A DNA stretch of 64,000 nt. Source: Arthrobacter sp. AQ5-06. Its GTDB lineage: Bacteria > Actinomycetota > Actinomycetes > Actinomycetales > Micrococcaceae. Below, piece by piece: positions 41,855-50,865 of the stretch (position 1 is the stretch's first letter; every line of letters begins with the position of its first letter). Below the pieces are notes generated by a model, which had not been told where the DNA came from, did not search any database, and saw nothing but the letters and a program-made list of their open reading frames with translations. A program made the translations under genes and the position numbers. The stretch is taken from positions 1 to 64,000 of the forward strand of contig NZ_QMKP01000005.1 in the NCBI RefSeq assembly GCF_003287955.1, read 5' to 3'.

Positions 41855-42275
41855 AGCTAAGATCAGGCATCGTCCGCTCGCAAACCTGCTGGCGTTTGCG
41901 CTGGCATCCGCGGTGCTGATCGCTGTGCCCGGACCCAGCGTGCTGTGCGTGATCGGCCGTTCCCTGGCCCTTGGCTGGAAGGGCGGCGTCCTGACGGTAC
42001 TGGGCAACGCGACAGGGCAACTGGTGCAGGTGGCTGCGTTTGCGTTCGGAGTGGGCAATATTGTGGCGCAGTCCGTGGTCCTTTTCAGCGTGGTGAAGCT
42101 GGCGGGGGCTGCCTACCTGGCCTATCTGGGCAGCAAGGCCATCCGGAACCGGCGCGCAACTCATTCGCCGATCGTCATCCAGTGGCCTCCTCGCCACGAC
42201 GGATGGTGGCAGTGTTCCTGCTGATCGCCATAGCTTCAGATAGCCTCTGGGCCGTCGCCGCAGGTTCAGCCCGCC
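41855..42275 (+). pseudogene. LysE/RhtB-family exporter remnant with internal deletion
   Basis: One frame gives the N-terminal half of a LysE exporter: LANLLAFALASAVLIAVPGP, SVLCVIGRSLALGWKGGVLT, SVVLFSVVKLAGAAYLAYLG and KAIRNRR. There is no start codon in the expected place (AAGATCAGGCATCGT). After about 42160 the frame derails, and another frame briefly gives VFLLIAIASDSLWAVAAGSA, which is the C-terminal TM of the same family. About 70-80 residues in between are missing. A deletion with frameshift has inactivated the gene. Confidence 0.75.
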
Positions 42276-42282
42276 AAGTCCC

Positions 42283-42311
42283 AGTTGCCCTGCCCTGAAG
42301 GCAGGGCAACT
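42283..42311. terminator. 12-bp perfect hairpin
   Basis: AGTTGCCCTGCC (42283-42294) and GGCAGGGCAACT (42300-42311) form a perfect stem with a 5-nt loop. It stands between the LysE remnant and the end of the convergent NmrA-type gene and probably acts as a two-way terminator. No T-run. Confidence 0.55.
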
Positions 42312-42368
42312 AGGACCCAGTGCCCACGGTGTCCGTCGGAGCCGTGTGGCTCAGAAGGCGTGCAGGCT

Positions 42369-43232
42369 TCAGACCGCGGCGACGGCCGAACGGACGGCAA
42401 CCGGCATTGGCGTCGTGGGCCGGCCGATCAGTTCGCGGAGGTCCGAGCCGCTGACCAGGAGGTCACCACGGGCAATGCCGAGGTCCGAGTCCGCCAGGAT
42501 GTCGGCGAAGAGCTCCGGCACGCCGAATCCGGCAAGGAGTCCGGCGTAGTCGCTGGCCGGAAGATCCTGGTACACCACGGGCTTCTTGGCCGCGGTGCTG
42601 ATTTCCTGGGCCAGCTCGGTGAGCGTGAAGGCGTGGTCTCCGCCCAGCTCGTAGACCTTGCCTGCCTGGTTCTCGGCAACAAGAACGGCAGCGGCGGCCT
42701 CGGCGTAATCCACGCGGGACGCAGCACTGACCTTGCCTTCACCGGCGCTGCCGGCAAGCGCGCCCTGGGCCAGGGTGCCCTGCAGCTGGTCGGTGTAGTT
42801 TTCGAGGTACCAGCCGTTGCGGAGGATGGCGAACGGGACGCCGGAATCCTTCAGGATGGCCTCCGTTGCCTGGTGTTCGGCGGCCAGCTTCATACCGGTG
42901 GTGTCAGCGTTGGCGACACTTGTGTAGGCCAGCAGCTCCACCCCTTTGGACTTGGCTGCCTCAATCACCGTACGGTGCTGGTCCACGCGCTGGCCAACCT
43001 CGCTGCCGGAAATCAGGAGGACCTTGCTGGCGCCTTGCAGTGCCAGCGCCACCGAGGCGGGGTCCGCATAGTCCATCGGCTTGACCTGGACGCCGCGCGC
43101 TGCGAAGTCGGCAAGCTTTTCAATGGACCGGCCGGCGGCCACTATCTCTGCTGCCGGAACGTTGCGCCGCAGGAGGGCCTCGACGACGTGACGGCCAAGC
43201 TGTCCGGTTGCTCCAGTGATGACGATGCTCAT
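42369..43232 (-). CDS. NmrA-type NAD(P)H-binding oxidoreductase (QorB-like)
   Basis: 287 residues from ATG 43232. Atypical SDR with MSIVITGATGQLGRHVVEAL (GxxGxxG), YADPASVALALQGASKVLLISGSEVG, AILRNGWYLENY and VDYAEAAAAVLV. It matches quinone oxidoreductase 2 (QorB/YtfG)-like enzymes. It is divergent from an HxlR regulator of the redox-sensing QorR type, with direct-repeat sites between, supporting a role in quinone or electrophile detoxification. Confidence 0.85.
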   Translation of the reverse strand: MSIVITGATGQLGRHVVEALLRRNVPAAEIVAAGRSIEKLADFAARGVQVKPMDYADPASVALALQGASKVLLISGSEVGQRVDQHRTVIEAAKSKGVELLAYTSVANADTTGMKLAAEHQATEAILKDSGVPFAILRNGWYLENYTDQLQGTLAQGALAGSAGEGKVSAASRVDYAEAAAAVLVAENQAGKVYELGGDHAFTLTELAQEISTAAKKPVVYQDLPASDYAGLLAGFGVPELFADILADSDLGIARGDLLVSGSDLRELIGRPTTPMPVAVRSAVAAV

Positions 43233-43314
43233 GGGTTGGTTCCTTTCACCATTTCTTAGGGGGTCACCCTCCACAACCAGCCATCCCGCCGATTACTTCC
43301 CTAAAGACAGTACG

Positions 43315-43347
43315 CACTTTTAGGTAAGGTACTCACCTTTTGGTAAG
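43315..43347. promoter_or_regulatory. Direct-repeat operator for the HxlR/QorB pair
   Basis: CACTTTTAGGTAAG (43315-43328) and CACCTTTTGGTAAG (43334-43347) are near-identical repeats with a 19-bp period, between the two divergent starts and ending 8 bp before the HxlR start. They are good candidate sites for the HxlR protein and would give autoregulation plus control of the reductase. Confidence 0.65.
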
Positions 43348-43355
43348 TTGTGGTC

Positions 43356-43757
43356 ATGGACGCAACTGTATGGCCCGCCAGCCTGCCGGAAGATCTTCGG
43401 GCACACCTGCCGGAAGGATTGGCCGACGGCGTGTTCCCGGCCGGGTGCCCCAGCCGCACCGTCCTGGACCACATCACCAGCAAGTGGGGAGTGCTGATCC
43501 TGCTGGCACTCTCGGAAGGTGAGCAGCGGTGGAGCGAACTCCGGCGCCGCGCAGAGGGAATCAGCGAAAAAATGCTGGCGCAGACACTCAAGACCCTGGA
43601 GCGCGACGGCCTGGTGCTGCGGAAGGCCCAGCCGGTCATCCCGCCCCGCGTTGACTACAGCCTGACGCAACGCGGCTATGAACTATCCGGCCTGCTGGTT
43701 CCCCTGGTCACCTGGGCTTACAACAACGCTGACGACATCCTCAACGGCGAGCGCTGA
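43356..43757 (+). CDS. HxlR/DUF24-family redox-type regulator (QorR/YodB-like)
   Basis: 133 residues from ATG 43356. A winged HTH has SRTVLDHITSKWGVLILLAL, EQRWSELRRRAEGISEKMLAQTLKTLERDGLV and VDYSLTQRGYEL. Cys31 in PAGCPSR sits at the position of the redox-sensing Cys of YodB/QorR/HypR. Oxidation or quinone adduction of that Cys would release DNA and derepress the divergent reductase. Confidence 0.9.
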   Translation: MDATVWPASLPEDLRAHLPEGLADGVFPAGCPSRTVLDHITSKWGVLILLALSEGEQRWSELRRRAEGISEKMLAQTLKTLERDGLVLRKAQPVIPPRVDYSLTQRGYELSGLLVPLVTWAYNNADDILNGER

Positions 43758-43994
43758 TTTCGGCCCGCCCTGATTCACTGCCAACGATGATCCCCGGACA
43801 GTGCCGACCGGAAATCCCCTAAGTAGGACTCCTCCGCGAAGACGAGTACCTGTTACTGGTGTGACTGGTGTGAATAGCGCCTAGCGTAAATGCAAGGTGC
43901 CAGCCAGGAATTGGAGGACCATCCTCTGCTGGGAGCGTTCCGGCAACCGCACCGACAGTGAGCGGACGAGCGCCGCGCTGAAGGAGTTGTACCG

Positions 43995-44279
43995 ATGGTC
44001 AACGCTGCCCGTAATCCGGCCCAACACGAACCTCACCACGACCGCCGAGACGAAGCCGGCGCGAGACAACCGCGCCTTATGGCAAGGGCCTGGAACCGTG
44101 TCCGCACGGCGCCAGGCCCAGCAAGCCCTTACAAAATCGGTGACGCCGTGGTGGGTGACGATCCCTTCAACGGCCGGCACGAGGGTGTGGTGGTCTCACG
44201 GACCACCGACACTGTGGGCATGGGAACCGCAGAGGGCGTTGTCTACTACGATCCCCGCCAGGTCAGACGGCAGGAGTAG
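43995..44279 (+). CDS. Small hypothetical protein (94 aa)
   Basis: Start ATG 43995 with AAGGAG upstream. A hydrophilic, His/Arg-rich N-terminal half precedes a small beta C-terminus (YKIGDAVVGDDPFNGRHEGVVVSRTTDTVG, then GVVYYDPRQVRR), resembling SH3-like domains. No known family is recognised. The preceding 237 bp contain no other gene that I can see. Confidence 0.6.
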   Translation: MVNAARNPAQHEPHHDRRDEAGARQPRLMARAWNRVRTAPGPASPYKIGDAVVGDDPFNGRHEGVVVSRTTDTVGMGTAEGVVYYDPRQVRRQE

Positions 44280-44293
44280 GCAATCCGCCCGGC

Positions 44294-45043
44294 CTACCGC
44301 GCCGACCAGCCGCCGTCCATTGTGTAACTGGACCCGGTGACCATGCCGGCGTGATCGGACGCCAGCCAGGCAACCAGGGAGGCAACTTCCTCCGGTTCCA
44401 CCAGGCGTTTCACGGCGGACTCGGTGAGCATCACCTTGGCCAGGACCTCGGACTCGGGGATGCCGTGCACTTTGGCCTGGTCTGCGATCTGCTTTTCGAC
44501 GAGCGGGGTCCGGACATAGCCCGGGTTGATGCAGTTGGATGTTACTCCGTGCTCCCCGCCTTCGAGCGCCGTCACCTTGCTGAGCCCTTCCAGGCCGTGC
44601 TTGGCGGAAACGTATGCGCTCTTGAACGGGGAGGCCCGGATGCCGTGCACGGATGACACGTTGATGATGCGGCCGAAGCCGTTGGCGTACATGTGCGGCA
44701 GCGCGGACCGGATCAGCAGGAACGGGGCTTCGAGCATGAGCGCGATGATCCGGCGGAAATCCGCCGGATCGAACGCTTCGATGGGGCTGATGCGCTGGAT
44801 CCCGGCGTTGTTCACCAGGATGTCGCAGTCCAAGCTCACGCCGGCGAGCGCGTCCACGTCCATCAGGTCAACGGCCCAGGCGGTGCCGCCCACTTCATCG
44901 GCGAGTGCGGCAGCGCCGGCGGAGTCGACGTCGGCAACCACCACTTTTGCCCCGCGGGCGGCGAGCTCCCGGACACAGGCAGCACCAATCCCGCTGGCGC
45001 CGCCGGTCACCAGGGCCTTGCGGCCATTCAGCGTGTTTTCCAT
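44294..45043 (-). CDS. 3-hydroxybutyrate dehydrogenase-like SDR
   Basis: 249 residues from ATG 45043. Classical SDR: NAD site VTGGASGIGAACVREL, NNAG motif, catalytic Ser in INVSSVHGIRASPFKS and Tyr-x-x-x-Lys in YVSAKHGLEGLSKV, then NCINPGYVRTPLVEKQI. These lines are characteristic of D-3-hydroxybutyrate dehydrogenase. It lies 43 bp after an MHS-family carboxylate transporter on the same strand, consistent with uptake and oxidation of a hydroxy acid. Confidence 0.82.
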   Translation of the reverse strand: MENTLNGRKALVTGGASGIGAACVRELAARGAKVVVADVDSAGAAALADEVGGTAWAVDLMDVDALAGVSLDCDILVNNAGIQRISPIEAFDPADFRRIIALMLEAPFLLIRSALPHMYANGFGRIINVSSVHGIRASPFKSAYVSAKHGLEGLSKVTALEGGEHGVTSNCINPGYVRTPLVEKQIADQAKVHGIPESEVLAKVMLTESAVKRLVEPEEVASLVAWLASDHAGMVTGSSYTMDGGWSAR

Positions 45044-45086
45044 TGCACTTCCCATCGTTTGCCTAGTCCTCAGTAGCTCAAGCGGC

Positions 45087-46469
45087 TCAGCGTGAGCCGG
45101 CCGGGAGCAGTCCCTCGCGGGCGGCGTCGGCCTTGTCCACGTCCTCCAGGGCGATGCCCTTGGTTTCCTTCAGGCTCAGCACCGCCACGGTAGTGATAGC
45201 GCACGCAACCACGAGGTAGATGGCGGTGGGCAGCCAGGAACCGGTGTCCTTGAGCCACTGGGTGGCCAGCAGCGGCGCCAGCGAACCGGCAAAGATCGAG
45301 GTGACCTGCGAGCCCAGCGATACACCCGAGTACCGCATCCGGGTGGGAAAGAGCTCGGCCATGATGGCAGGCTGGCCGGCATACATTAAGGCGTGCAGGC
45401 ACAGGCCGATGGTCACGGCCAGGACAATCACGACGGCGTTGCGGGTGTCGAACATGGGGAAGGCGAAGAACGGCCAGGCCGCACCGGAGATGACGCCGAT
45501 GAGGTAGACCGGCTTGCGTCCCAGGTTGTCCACGAGCCGCCCCACCTGCGGGATGACCAGGAAGTGGATGACGTGGGCGATGAGGAGTGCCAGCAGGAGC
45601 GAGGACGTGTCGTACTTGTGCACGCTCTTGAGGTAGACGATCGCGAAGCTGACCACCAGGTAGTACATGATGTTCTCCGCGAAGCGCAGTCCCATGGCCT
45701 GCAGGATGCCCTTGGGGTACTTGCGCACCACCTCGAAGACGCCGTAGCTGACAGCCTGTTCCTTCTCCACGAGGGCTTTGGCCTCCAGGAAAATGGGTGC
45801 CTCGGTGACGTGGGTGCGGATGTAGTAGCCAACGAAGACGATCACGGCGGAGAGCCAGAATGCCACACGCCAGCCCCAGCCGAGGAACGCCTCGGGGCTC
45901 AGGGTGGTGGACATGATGAACAGGACCAGTGTTGCCAGGAGGTTGCCCACCGGCACGGCGGCCTGCGGCCAGCTGGACCAGAATCCGCGGGATTTGTTGG
46001 GGCTGTGTTCGGCAACCAGCAGCACCGCGCCGCCCCATTCGCCGCCGAGCGCGAAGCCCTGGATGAAGCGGAGGGCCACAAGCAGCGCCGGAGCCAGGTA
46101 GCCGATGTCAGCGAAGCCCGGGAGGCAGCCCATGAGGAACGTGGCCACACCGACGATCACGATGGTCAGCTGCAGCGTGGGCTTGCGGCCCAGTTTGTCG
46201 CCGATCTGGCCGAAGACGATGCCGCCGAGGGGGCGCGCCACGAAACCCACCGCGTAGGTGAGGAACGCCTGGATGATGCCGTCCAGCTCGTTGCCGGTGG
46301 CGGGGAAGAAGTACTTCCCGAACACCAGGGTGGCGGCGGTGGCGTAGAGGAAGAATTCGTACCATTCCACTACCGTGCCCACCATCGAGGCGGCCACAAT
46401 CTTCTTCAGTCCGGATCCCTTGGGTGCGGATCCGGCGGCATTGTCTGCCGAGCGTTGCTCTACGCTCAT
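45087..46469 (-). CDS. MHS-family MFS transporter
   Basis: 460 residues from ATG 46469 (AAGGAG upstream). Twelve membrane segments with MHS motifs VGTVVEWYEFFLYATAATLV, FVARPLGGIVFGQIGDKLGRK, ALRFIQGFALGGEWGGAVLL and ELFPTRMRYSGVSLG. This family brings in carboxylates, betaines or shikimate with protons. Gene pairing with the hydroxybutyrate-dehydrogenase-like SDR suggests a hydroxy- or keto-acid substrate. Confidence 0.9.
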   Translation of the reverse strand: MSVEQRSADNAAGSAPKGSGLKKIVAASMVGTVVEWYEFFLYATAATLVFGKYFFPATGNELDGIIQAFLTYAVGFVARPLGGIVFGQIGDKLGRKPTLQLTIVIVGVATFLMGCLPGFADIGYLAPALLVALRFIQGFALGGEWGGAVLLVAEHSPNKSRGFWSSWPQAAVPVGNLLATLVLFIMSTTLSPEAFLGWGWRVAFWLSAVIVFVGYYIRTHVTEAPIFLEAKALVEKEQAVSYGVFEVVRKYPKGILQAMGLRFAENIMYYLVVSFAIVYLKSVHKYDTSSLLLALLIAHVIHFLVIPQVGRLVDNLGRKPVYLIGVISGAAWPFFAFPMFDTRNAVVIVLAVTIGLCLHALMYAGQPAIMAELFPTRMRYSGVSLGSQVTSIFAGSLAPLLATQWLKDTGSWLPTAIYLVVACAITTVAVLSLKETKGIALEDVDKADAAREGLLPAGSR

Positions 46470-46598
46470 GAGTTTCTCCTTAGTGTCCACTGTGACACGC
46501 GCTGTGATCCACAGCACTAATGGCTCCACTGAGTATTACTGCACAAACGTGCGCCTTCAATGACCAATCCAGCACCAGCTGTGTGCACAATTGCAGAT

Positions 46599-47537
46599 AT
46601 GAAGGCGAATCCTGATGACCTCCTGATCCTGCTCGCGGTATCCCGCTCAGCAAAATTTACGACGGCGGCGCAAGTGTTGGGGCTGAACCACACCACCGTT
46701 TCGCGTCGGATAGCCGCGTTGGAGAAGGCGCTGGGCGGCCGCGTCCTGGCCAGGGCGGCGGGCGGCTGGGAACTGACGGAGCTGGGGACGGAAGCCGTCC
46801 GGGTCGCCGAACAGGTGGAGGCCGCGGTGAGTGCGCTGGGACCTGCAGGCCAGGCACCGGACCCGATCACCGGCGTCGTACGCATGACGGCGACCGACGG
46901 CTTCAGTGCCTACATCACCGCACCAGCAGTGGCGCGGCTGCGCCGGAAACACCCGGGACTGAGCGTGGAAGTGGTGACCATGACCCGGCGCGCACTGCAG
47001 CAGCGCTCGGGCCTGGACATCGAAGTGGTGGTGGGCGAACCGCAGGTCCACCGGGCCGAAGCCGTCCAACTGGGCGAATACATGTTGGGGATGTATGCCT
47101 CGCGTGCCTACCTCGCCGAGAACGGGACGCCGGCGAGCGTTGCTGAGCTGACGGAGCACCCGCTGGTGTACTTTGTGGATTCGATGCTGCAGGTGGACGA
47201 CCTGGACGCACCCCGGCGGCTGGTGCCCGCCATGCGCGAAGGGCTTACCTCCACCAACGTGTTTGTCCATGTGGAGGCCACCCGTGCCGGCGCGGGCATC
47301 GGATTCCTGCCGTGCTTCATGGGCGACCTGCACAACGACCTGGTCCGGCTGCTCCCCGATGACTTCGCCGAATTGCTGCCTTATTGGATGGTGCTGCGGC
47401 CGGATTCGATGCGCCGCCCCGCCGTGGCCGCCGTTGTGCAGGCATTGCGCGACCAGACGGCGGCGCACCGCGATGCCCTGCTGGGCAGGGCCCAGACTCC
47501 ATCGATTGCTCCCCACCGGCCCAAACCACCCTCTTAA
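46599..47537 (+). CDS. LysR-family regulator
   Basis: 312 residues from ATG 46599, directly before the HTH (DDLLILLAVSRSAKFTTAAQVLGLNHTTVSRRIAALEKALG). An ATG at 46560 is possible. The effector domain starts ITGVVRMTATDGFSAYI. The gene is divergent from the MHS transporter/SDR operon, the usual place for its regulator. TGCACAA and TTGTGCAC-like sequences at 46538-46580 may be its binding region. Confidence 0.87.
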   Translation: MKANPDDLLILLAVSRSAKFTTAAQVLGLNHTTVSRRIAALEKALGGRVLARAAGGWELTELGTEAVRVAEQVEAAVSALGPAGQAPDPITGVVRMTATDGFSAYITAPAVARLRRKHPGLSVEVVTMTRRALQQRSGLDIEVVVGEPQVHRAEAVQLGEYMLGMYASRAYLAENGTPASVAELTEHPLVYFVDSMLQVDDLDAPRRLVPAMREGLTSTNVFVHVEATRAGAGIGFLPCFMGDLHNDLVRLLPDDFAELLPYWMVLRPDSMRRPAVAAVVQALRDQTAAHRDALLGRAQTPSIAPHRPKPPS

Positions 47538-47547
47538 AAAAGGGTCG

Positions 47548-48513
47548 CTACGGAGCAACCGACGGGGCGGCCGGGTCTTGACGCACCGGGTCGCGACGCG
47601 CCGGGGAGTTTGCGGCGAAGGCGCGCACCTGGGCGTCGTTCCAGATGTGGGCCGGGACGGCACCGCCCAGGAGCCGGCGGGCCAGCTGCGGGTCTCCGTC
47701 CAGCGGGGTGTCGCTGCCGGCCATCACCATGTTGCCGTAGCGGCGGCCCTTCAGCATGGAGGGGTCGGCGATGATGACGGTGTGTGCGAACGCGGCCGCA
47801 ATGGTGGCGGCGTCTTCCCGAGCATTCTTCAGGTCCGGGGCGTCGCCTGAGTTCACCACATAGATACCGCCCGGTGACAGGACCCGCTTGATGTGGTCAT
47901 TGAACTCGGCGGTGGTGAGCGGCCGCGGCGTGAGTGAACCGGCAAACACGTCGCGGATGATGAAGTCGCGGCTGTCCGGCGTGAGCGTCTCGGTGACCTC
48001 GCGGGCCTCCCCCACGCGCAGTCGCAGCAGCGGCGCCTTGGGCAGGTCGAACCAGCCGCGGACATACTCGGCCAGTTTGCCGTCGAGTTCCACCACCACC
48101 TGCCGGGCGTCCGGATAGGCGGTGTGGAAGTACCGGGCCAGGGAACAGGCCCCGCCGCCCAGATGCAGCCCGCGCAGCCGCTCGGTCCCGCCCGCGGCGG
48201 GCCCGACCGTCTTGGCCCCGCCCTTTCCGGACTTCGGCGGCCAACGTGACTCAATTAGCGCCGCCATCCAGCGCATATACTCAAAATCGAGGAATAACGG
48301 ATCCGCGAGGTCGATGTGGGAGCTCATGACGCCGTTGATCTTCAGGAGCCATCCGTTGGAGTTGTCCTGGTCCGCAATGAGCTCGCAGTCGCCGGTATCA
48401 ACGTAGTAGACGCCCTCAACCGGGCCATCAGGACGGGTTCCCTTGGGCACCTCGATGACACCCGCCGTCGGGCGCTGGCTGTTCCGGCCACCTGACTTTC
48501 CGCGCTTTGCCAT
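47548..48513 (-). CDS. Spermidine-synthase-like SAM/dcSAM-binding protein
   Basis: 321 residues. An N-terminal beta region (GVYYVDTGDCELIADQDNSNGWLLKINGVMSSH) precedes a Rossmann fold with LRGLHLGGGACSLARYFHTAYP, VVVELDGKLAEYVRGWFDLP and DFIIRDVFAGS, then LSPGGIYVVNSGDAPDL. It matches the actinobacterial spermidine synthase-like fused/partial proteins. The canonical GGGDG loop is changed to LGGGACS, so polyamine activity is doubtful. Confidence 0.8.
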   Translation of the reverse strand: MAKRGKSGGRNSQRPTAGVIEVPKGTRPDGPVEGVYYVDTGDCELIADQDNSNGWLLKINGVMSSHIDLADPLFLDFEYMRWMAALIESRWPPKSGKGGAKTVGPAAGGTERLRGLHLGGGACSLARYFHTAYPDARQVVVELDGKLAEYVRGWFDLPKAPLLRLRVGEAREVTETLTPDSRDFIIRDVFAGSLTPRPLTTAEFNDHIKRVLSPGGIYVVNSGDAPDLKNAREDAATIAAAFAHTVIIADPSMLKGRRYGNMVMAGSDTPLDGDPQLARRLLGGAVPAHIWNDAQVRAFAANSPARRDPVRQDPAAPSVAP

Positions 48514-48630
48514 TACCCGTGTGCCGCTTCAGTCATGGATCAACCCTAGTTGTACACCCCAAATCGGCCCGCCTCCATGGCAGGCCACCAGCTTCGGGCG
48601 TTTGGCAGGGGTCCGACCAGGACGTCCAGG

Positions 48631-49296
48631 CTAAATGCCGGAGCGCGGCGTGTCGCGATCGGCCCGCTCGCGACGCCTCCGCAGTTCCTCGGCCTGCGCA
48701 GGATCGGTGTGCGCATCGGCATCAAGGTTACCGTCGCCATCGCCGTCGATGTCGCCACGGGACCGCATCCCTCCGGGCTGCGTTTCACCCGGGCGGGCTT
48801 CAGCTTGGCGTGCATCCAGGCGAGCATCCCGATCTGCACCCAGGCCTGCATCCGCATCCCGGCCCATATCCTCGCGCACGTCCGGGTCTATCGCGTTGGC
48901 CTTTACGGTCTGCCTGGCTACATCGTCACGGAGAGATCTCGCATCGCCGGCCTTCTGCTCGGCTTCCTGCTTCAGCCGTGCGGCATCGACCTGCGCCTGC
49001 TCCGCGTCAGCACGGGCGCGGCTCGCCCGGGCTTCCTTCTCACTCGCATCGAGCTCCACCTCCTCCGCCTTCCGGCGCATTTCGGCGGCCTTTTCGCGGT
49101 TCGATTCGTCCCGCTTCTGCTCAAGTGCCCGACGGCGACGCCCTGTCACCAGGAACACGACAAGAAGGACCACCACAACAATGCCAACTACCACCCAAAC
49201 CCACGGTGCCACGTCCAAGCTACCCACCACTTTCCATTTCGCTGCGACCGGACACCGCAGCGCCGGACCGGCCGGCGCCACGGGACCGCTTGACAT
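48631..49296 (-). CDS. Membrane-anchored coiled-coil protein
   Basis: 221 residues. One membrane segment (about 30-50, WVWVVVGIVVVVLLVVFLV), RRRRALEQKR after it, and a long charged coiled coil (about 55-135, KAAEMRRKAEEVELDASEKE). An acidic, disordered tail is rich in Asp/Gly/Arg (GDIDGDGDGNLDADA). Start ATG 49296 follows GAGG. Function unknown. It is divergent from the run of envelope-type genes at 49427-52674 and may be part of that stress set. Confidence 0.75.
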   Translation of the reverse strand: MSSGPVAPAGPALRCPVAAKWKVVGSLDVAPWVWVVVGIVVVVLLVVFLVTGRRRRALEQKRDESNREKAAEMRRKAEEVELDASEKEARASRARADAEQAQVDAARLKQEAEQKAGDARSLRDDVARQTVKANAIDPDVREDMGRDADAGLGADRDARLDARQAEARPGETQPGGMRSRGDIDGDGDGNLDADAHTDPAQAEELRRRRERADRDTPRSGI

Positions 49297-49426
49297 CAGT
49301 TACCTCGTCCGAAAATTAATTAGCAAGGGTACTTATGTTCCGTTAGTAATCGTGCTTACTATTTTACGGCCAACATAGCTGATTCTTGATCAGCAAACCG
49401 GCCTTCTTTGGAAAGAGAGAGCGAAG

Positions 49427-50434
49427 ATGACAGAGAACCAGAGGCCCGAGGACTCGGCATTTACGGCTCCCCCGGGCGTTCCCAGCACCACAGGAGAACC
49501 CGGCATCACAGGAGAACGCAGCGCAAGCACGTTTCCCGCAAACGCAGCAACAAGCGCAGCCCCACCCGCAACCGCAGCGCCGCAGACGGAGGATGCCTTT
49601 GGCGCCTCCCGCACGGACGCTGTCAAGGAAGAGGCAGCAGACGTTGCGCGGACCGCGGCGGATTCGGCCCAGAGCGTGGCTGAATCCGCCAAGACCGAAG
49701 CGGCCAACGTCGCATCCGAGGCGAAGGCAAATGCCAAGGATCTCCTTTATCAGGCGCGGAGCGACCTCACCGAGCAGGCTGGCGCCCAGCAGCAGAAGGT
49801 AGCCAGTGGCCTCCGGTCACTTTCGGACGAACTGCACGCCATGGCGCGGGCGTCAGACCAGCCCGGAGTGGCCACAGACCTGGCCCGCCAGGCCGCGGAG
49901 CGTTCCTCCTCCGTTGCCGCCTGGCTGGACGGCCGCGACCCCGGATCGCTCCTGAACGAAGTCAAGAGCTTCGCCAAGCAGCGGCCCGGGACTTTCCTGC
50001 TCCTGGCCGCTGGTGCCGGGGTCCTCGCCGGGCGGCTCAGCCGCAGCCTGAGCGCAGGCGCACCGGAGTCCGACACGACCAGGGCCGGCGGCCAATACGA
50101 CGCGACCGGGCAATACGGCACCGGCGGTCAATACGGCGCTGGCCCGGCCGGCTATACACCGTCGGGCGGTGGCACTGTCCCGCCGCCGCCGGTACAGTTG
50201 CCCGGCCCGGCCACTACCACGGCAGGGTTCGACGGCGGTGCGCCGGGGAGCAGCTACGGTGATCCTTCGCGTCCTGCCAGTCCCTTGGACAGCCCCCAAC
50301 TCGCGGAACAGCCCTCCTCCGGGGACCGACTCGCCGACGATCCCCTGGGTGAACGGGACCTCGCCGACGATCCAATGGCCAACGACCCCCTGACCCGGGA
50401 CCGCTCGGCGGACGGTCAGACTGGCAGGCTGTGA
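49427..50434 (+). CDS. LEA-like/ElaB-like membrane-associated protein
   Basis: 335 residues. After a Pro/Ala lead (1-60) comes an amphipathic helical repeat region (AADVARTAADSAQSVAESAK, 65-130), then an A-rich helix, a single hydrophobic segment (TFLLLAAGAGVLAGRL, about 190-206), and a disordered tail. The tail has GQYGTGGQYG repeats and Asp-rich DPL/DPM units. AAGAG before a C-terminal membrane helix recalls ElaB/DUF883 proteins. First of four coupled genes, as the next start overlaps its stop (TGATG). Confidence 0.75.
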   Translation: MTENQRPEDSAFTAPPGVPSTTGEPGITGERSASTFPANAATSAAPPATAAPQTEDAFGASRTDAVKEEAADVARTAADSAQSVAESAKTEAANVASEAKANAKDLLYQARSDLTEQAGAQQQKVASGLRSLSDELHAMARASDQPGVATDLARQAAERSSSVAAWLDGRDPGSLLNEVKSFAKQRPGTFLLLAAGAGVLAGRLSRSLSAGAPESDTTRAGGQYDATGQYGTGGQYGAGPAGYTPSGGGTVPPPPVQLPGPATTTAGFDGGAPGSSYGDPSRPASPLDSPQLAEQPSSGDRLADDPLGERDLADDPMANDPLTRDRSADGQTGRL

Positions 50435-50865
50435 TGAGCAGCCAGATACCGGAGCCTCCCCCCTCAGCTGCGCACGCGAAGGCGGACAACACGTCGTTGG
50501 GTGACCTGCTCGGTGAGGTGACTCGCGACCTGTCTACTTTGATGCGCCAGGAAGTGGAGCTTGCCAAGGCCGAACTGAAGGAATCCGCCAGCAAGGCAGG
50601 CAGGGGCGGTGGCATGCTTGCCGGCGCCGGCGTAGCTGGCCACTTCGTGCTGCTGTTCCTGTCGATCGCACTCTGGATCGCGTTGGGCGAGCTGATGGGA
50701 CTCGGCTGGTCCGCCGTCGTCGTCGCAGTCCTCTGGGGCGCCATCGCCGCGGTACTGGCGTCCGTGGGCCGCAAAGAGCTCAAAGCAGTCAAGGGCATGC
50801 CCCAAACCGCTGAAACACTCCAGGAAATTCCCCCAACCCTAAAACCCGGTGAGGTAACACGATGA
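50434..50865 (+). CDS. Holin-like (superfamily III) membrane protein
   Basis: 143 residues. An N-terminal amphipathic part (LGDLLGEVTRDLSTLMRQEVELAKAELKES) is followed by two membrane segments (about 60-80 and 90-112). This is the pattern of the actinobacterial phage-holin-family-III or DUF1469 proteins that stand next to DUF3618 genes in chromosomes. No phage gene is nearby. It overlaps the next gene by 4 nt. Confidence 0.82.
   Translation: MSSQIPEPPPSAAHAKADNTSLGDLLGEVTRDLSTLMRQEVELAKAELKESASKAGRGGGMLAGAGVAGHFVLLFLSIALWIALGELMGLGWSAVVVAVLWGAIAAVLASVGRKELKAVKGMPQTAETLQEIPPTLKPGEVTR

Noticed and set aside
45393..46520. 375-codon plus-strand frame opposite the MHS transporter
   Set aside because: Shadow frame with no motif; the minus-strand transporter is unambiguous.
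50434..50865. Prophage inferred from the holin-like protein
   Set aside because: No endolysin, terminase, portal or other phage gene is present; such holin-like proteins are chromosomal partners of DUF3618 genes.
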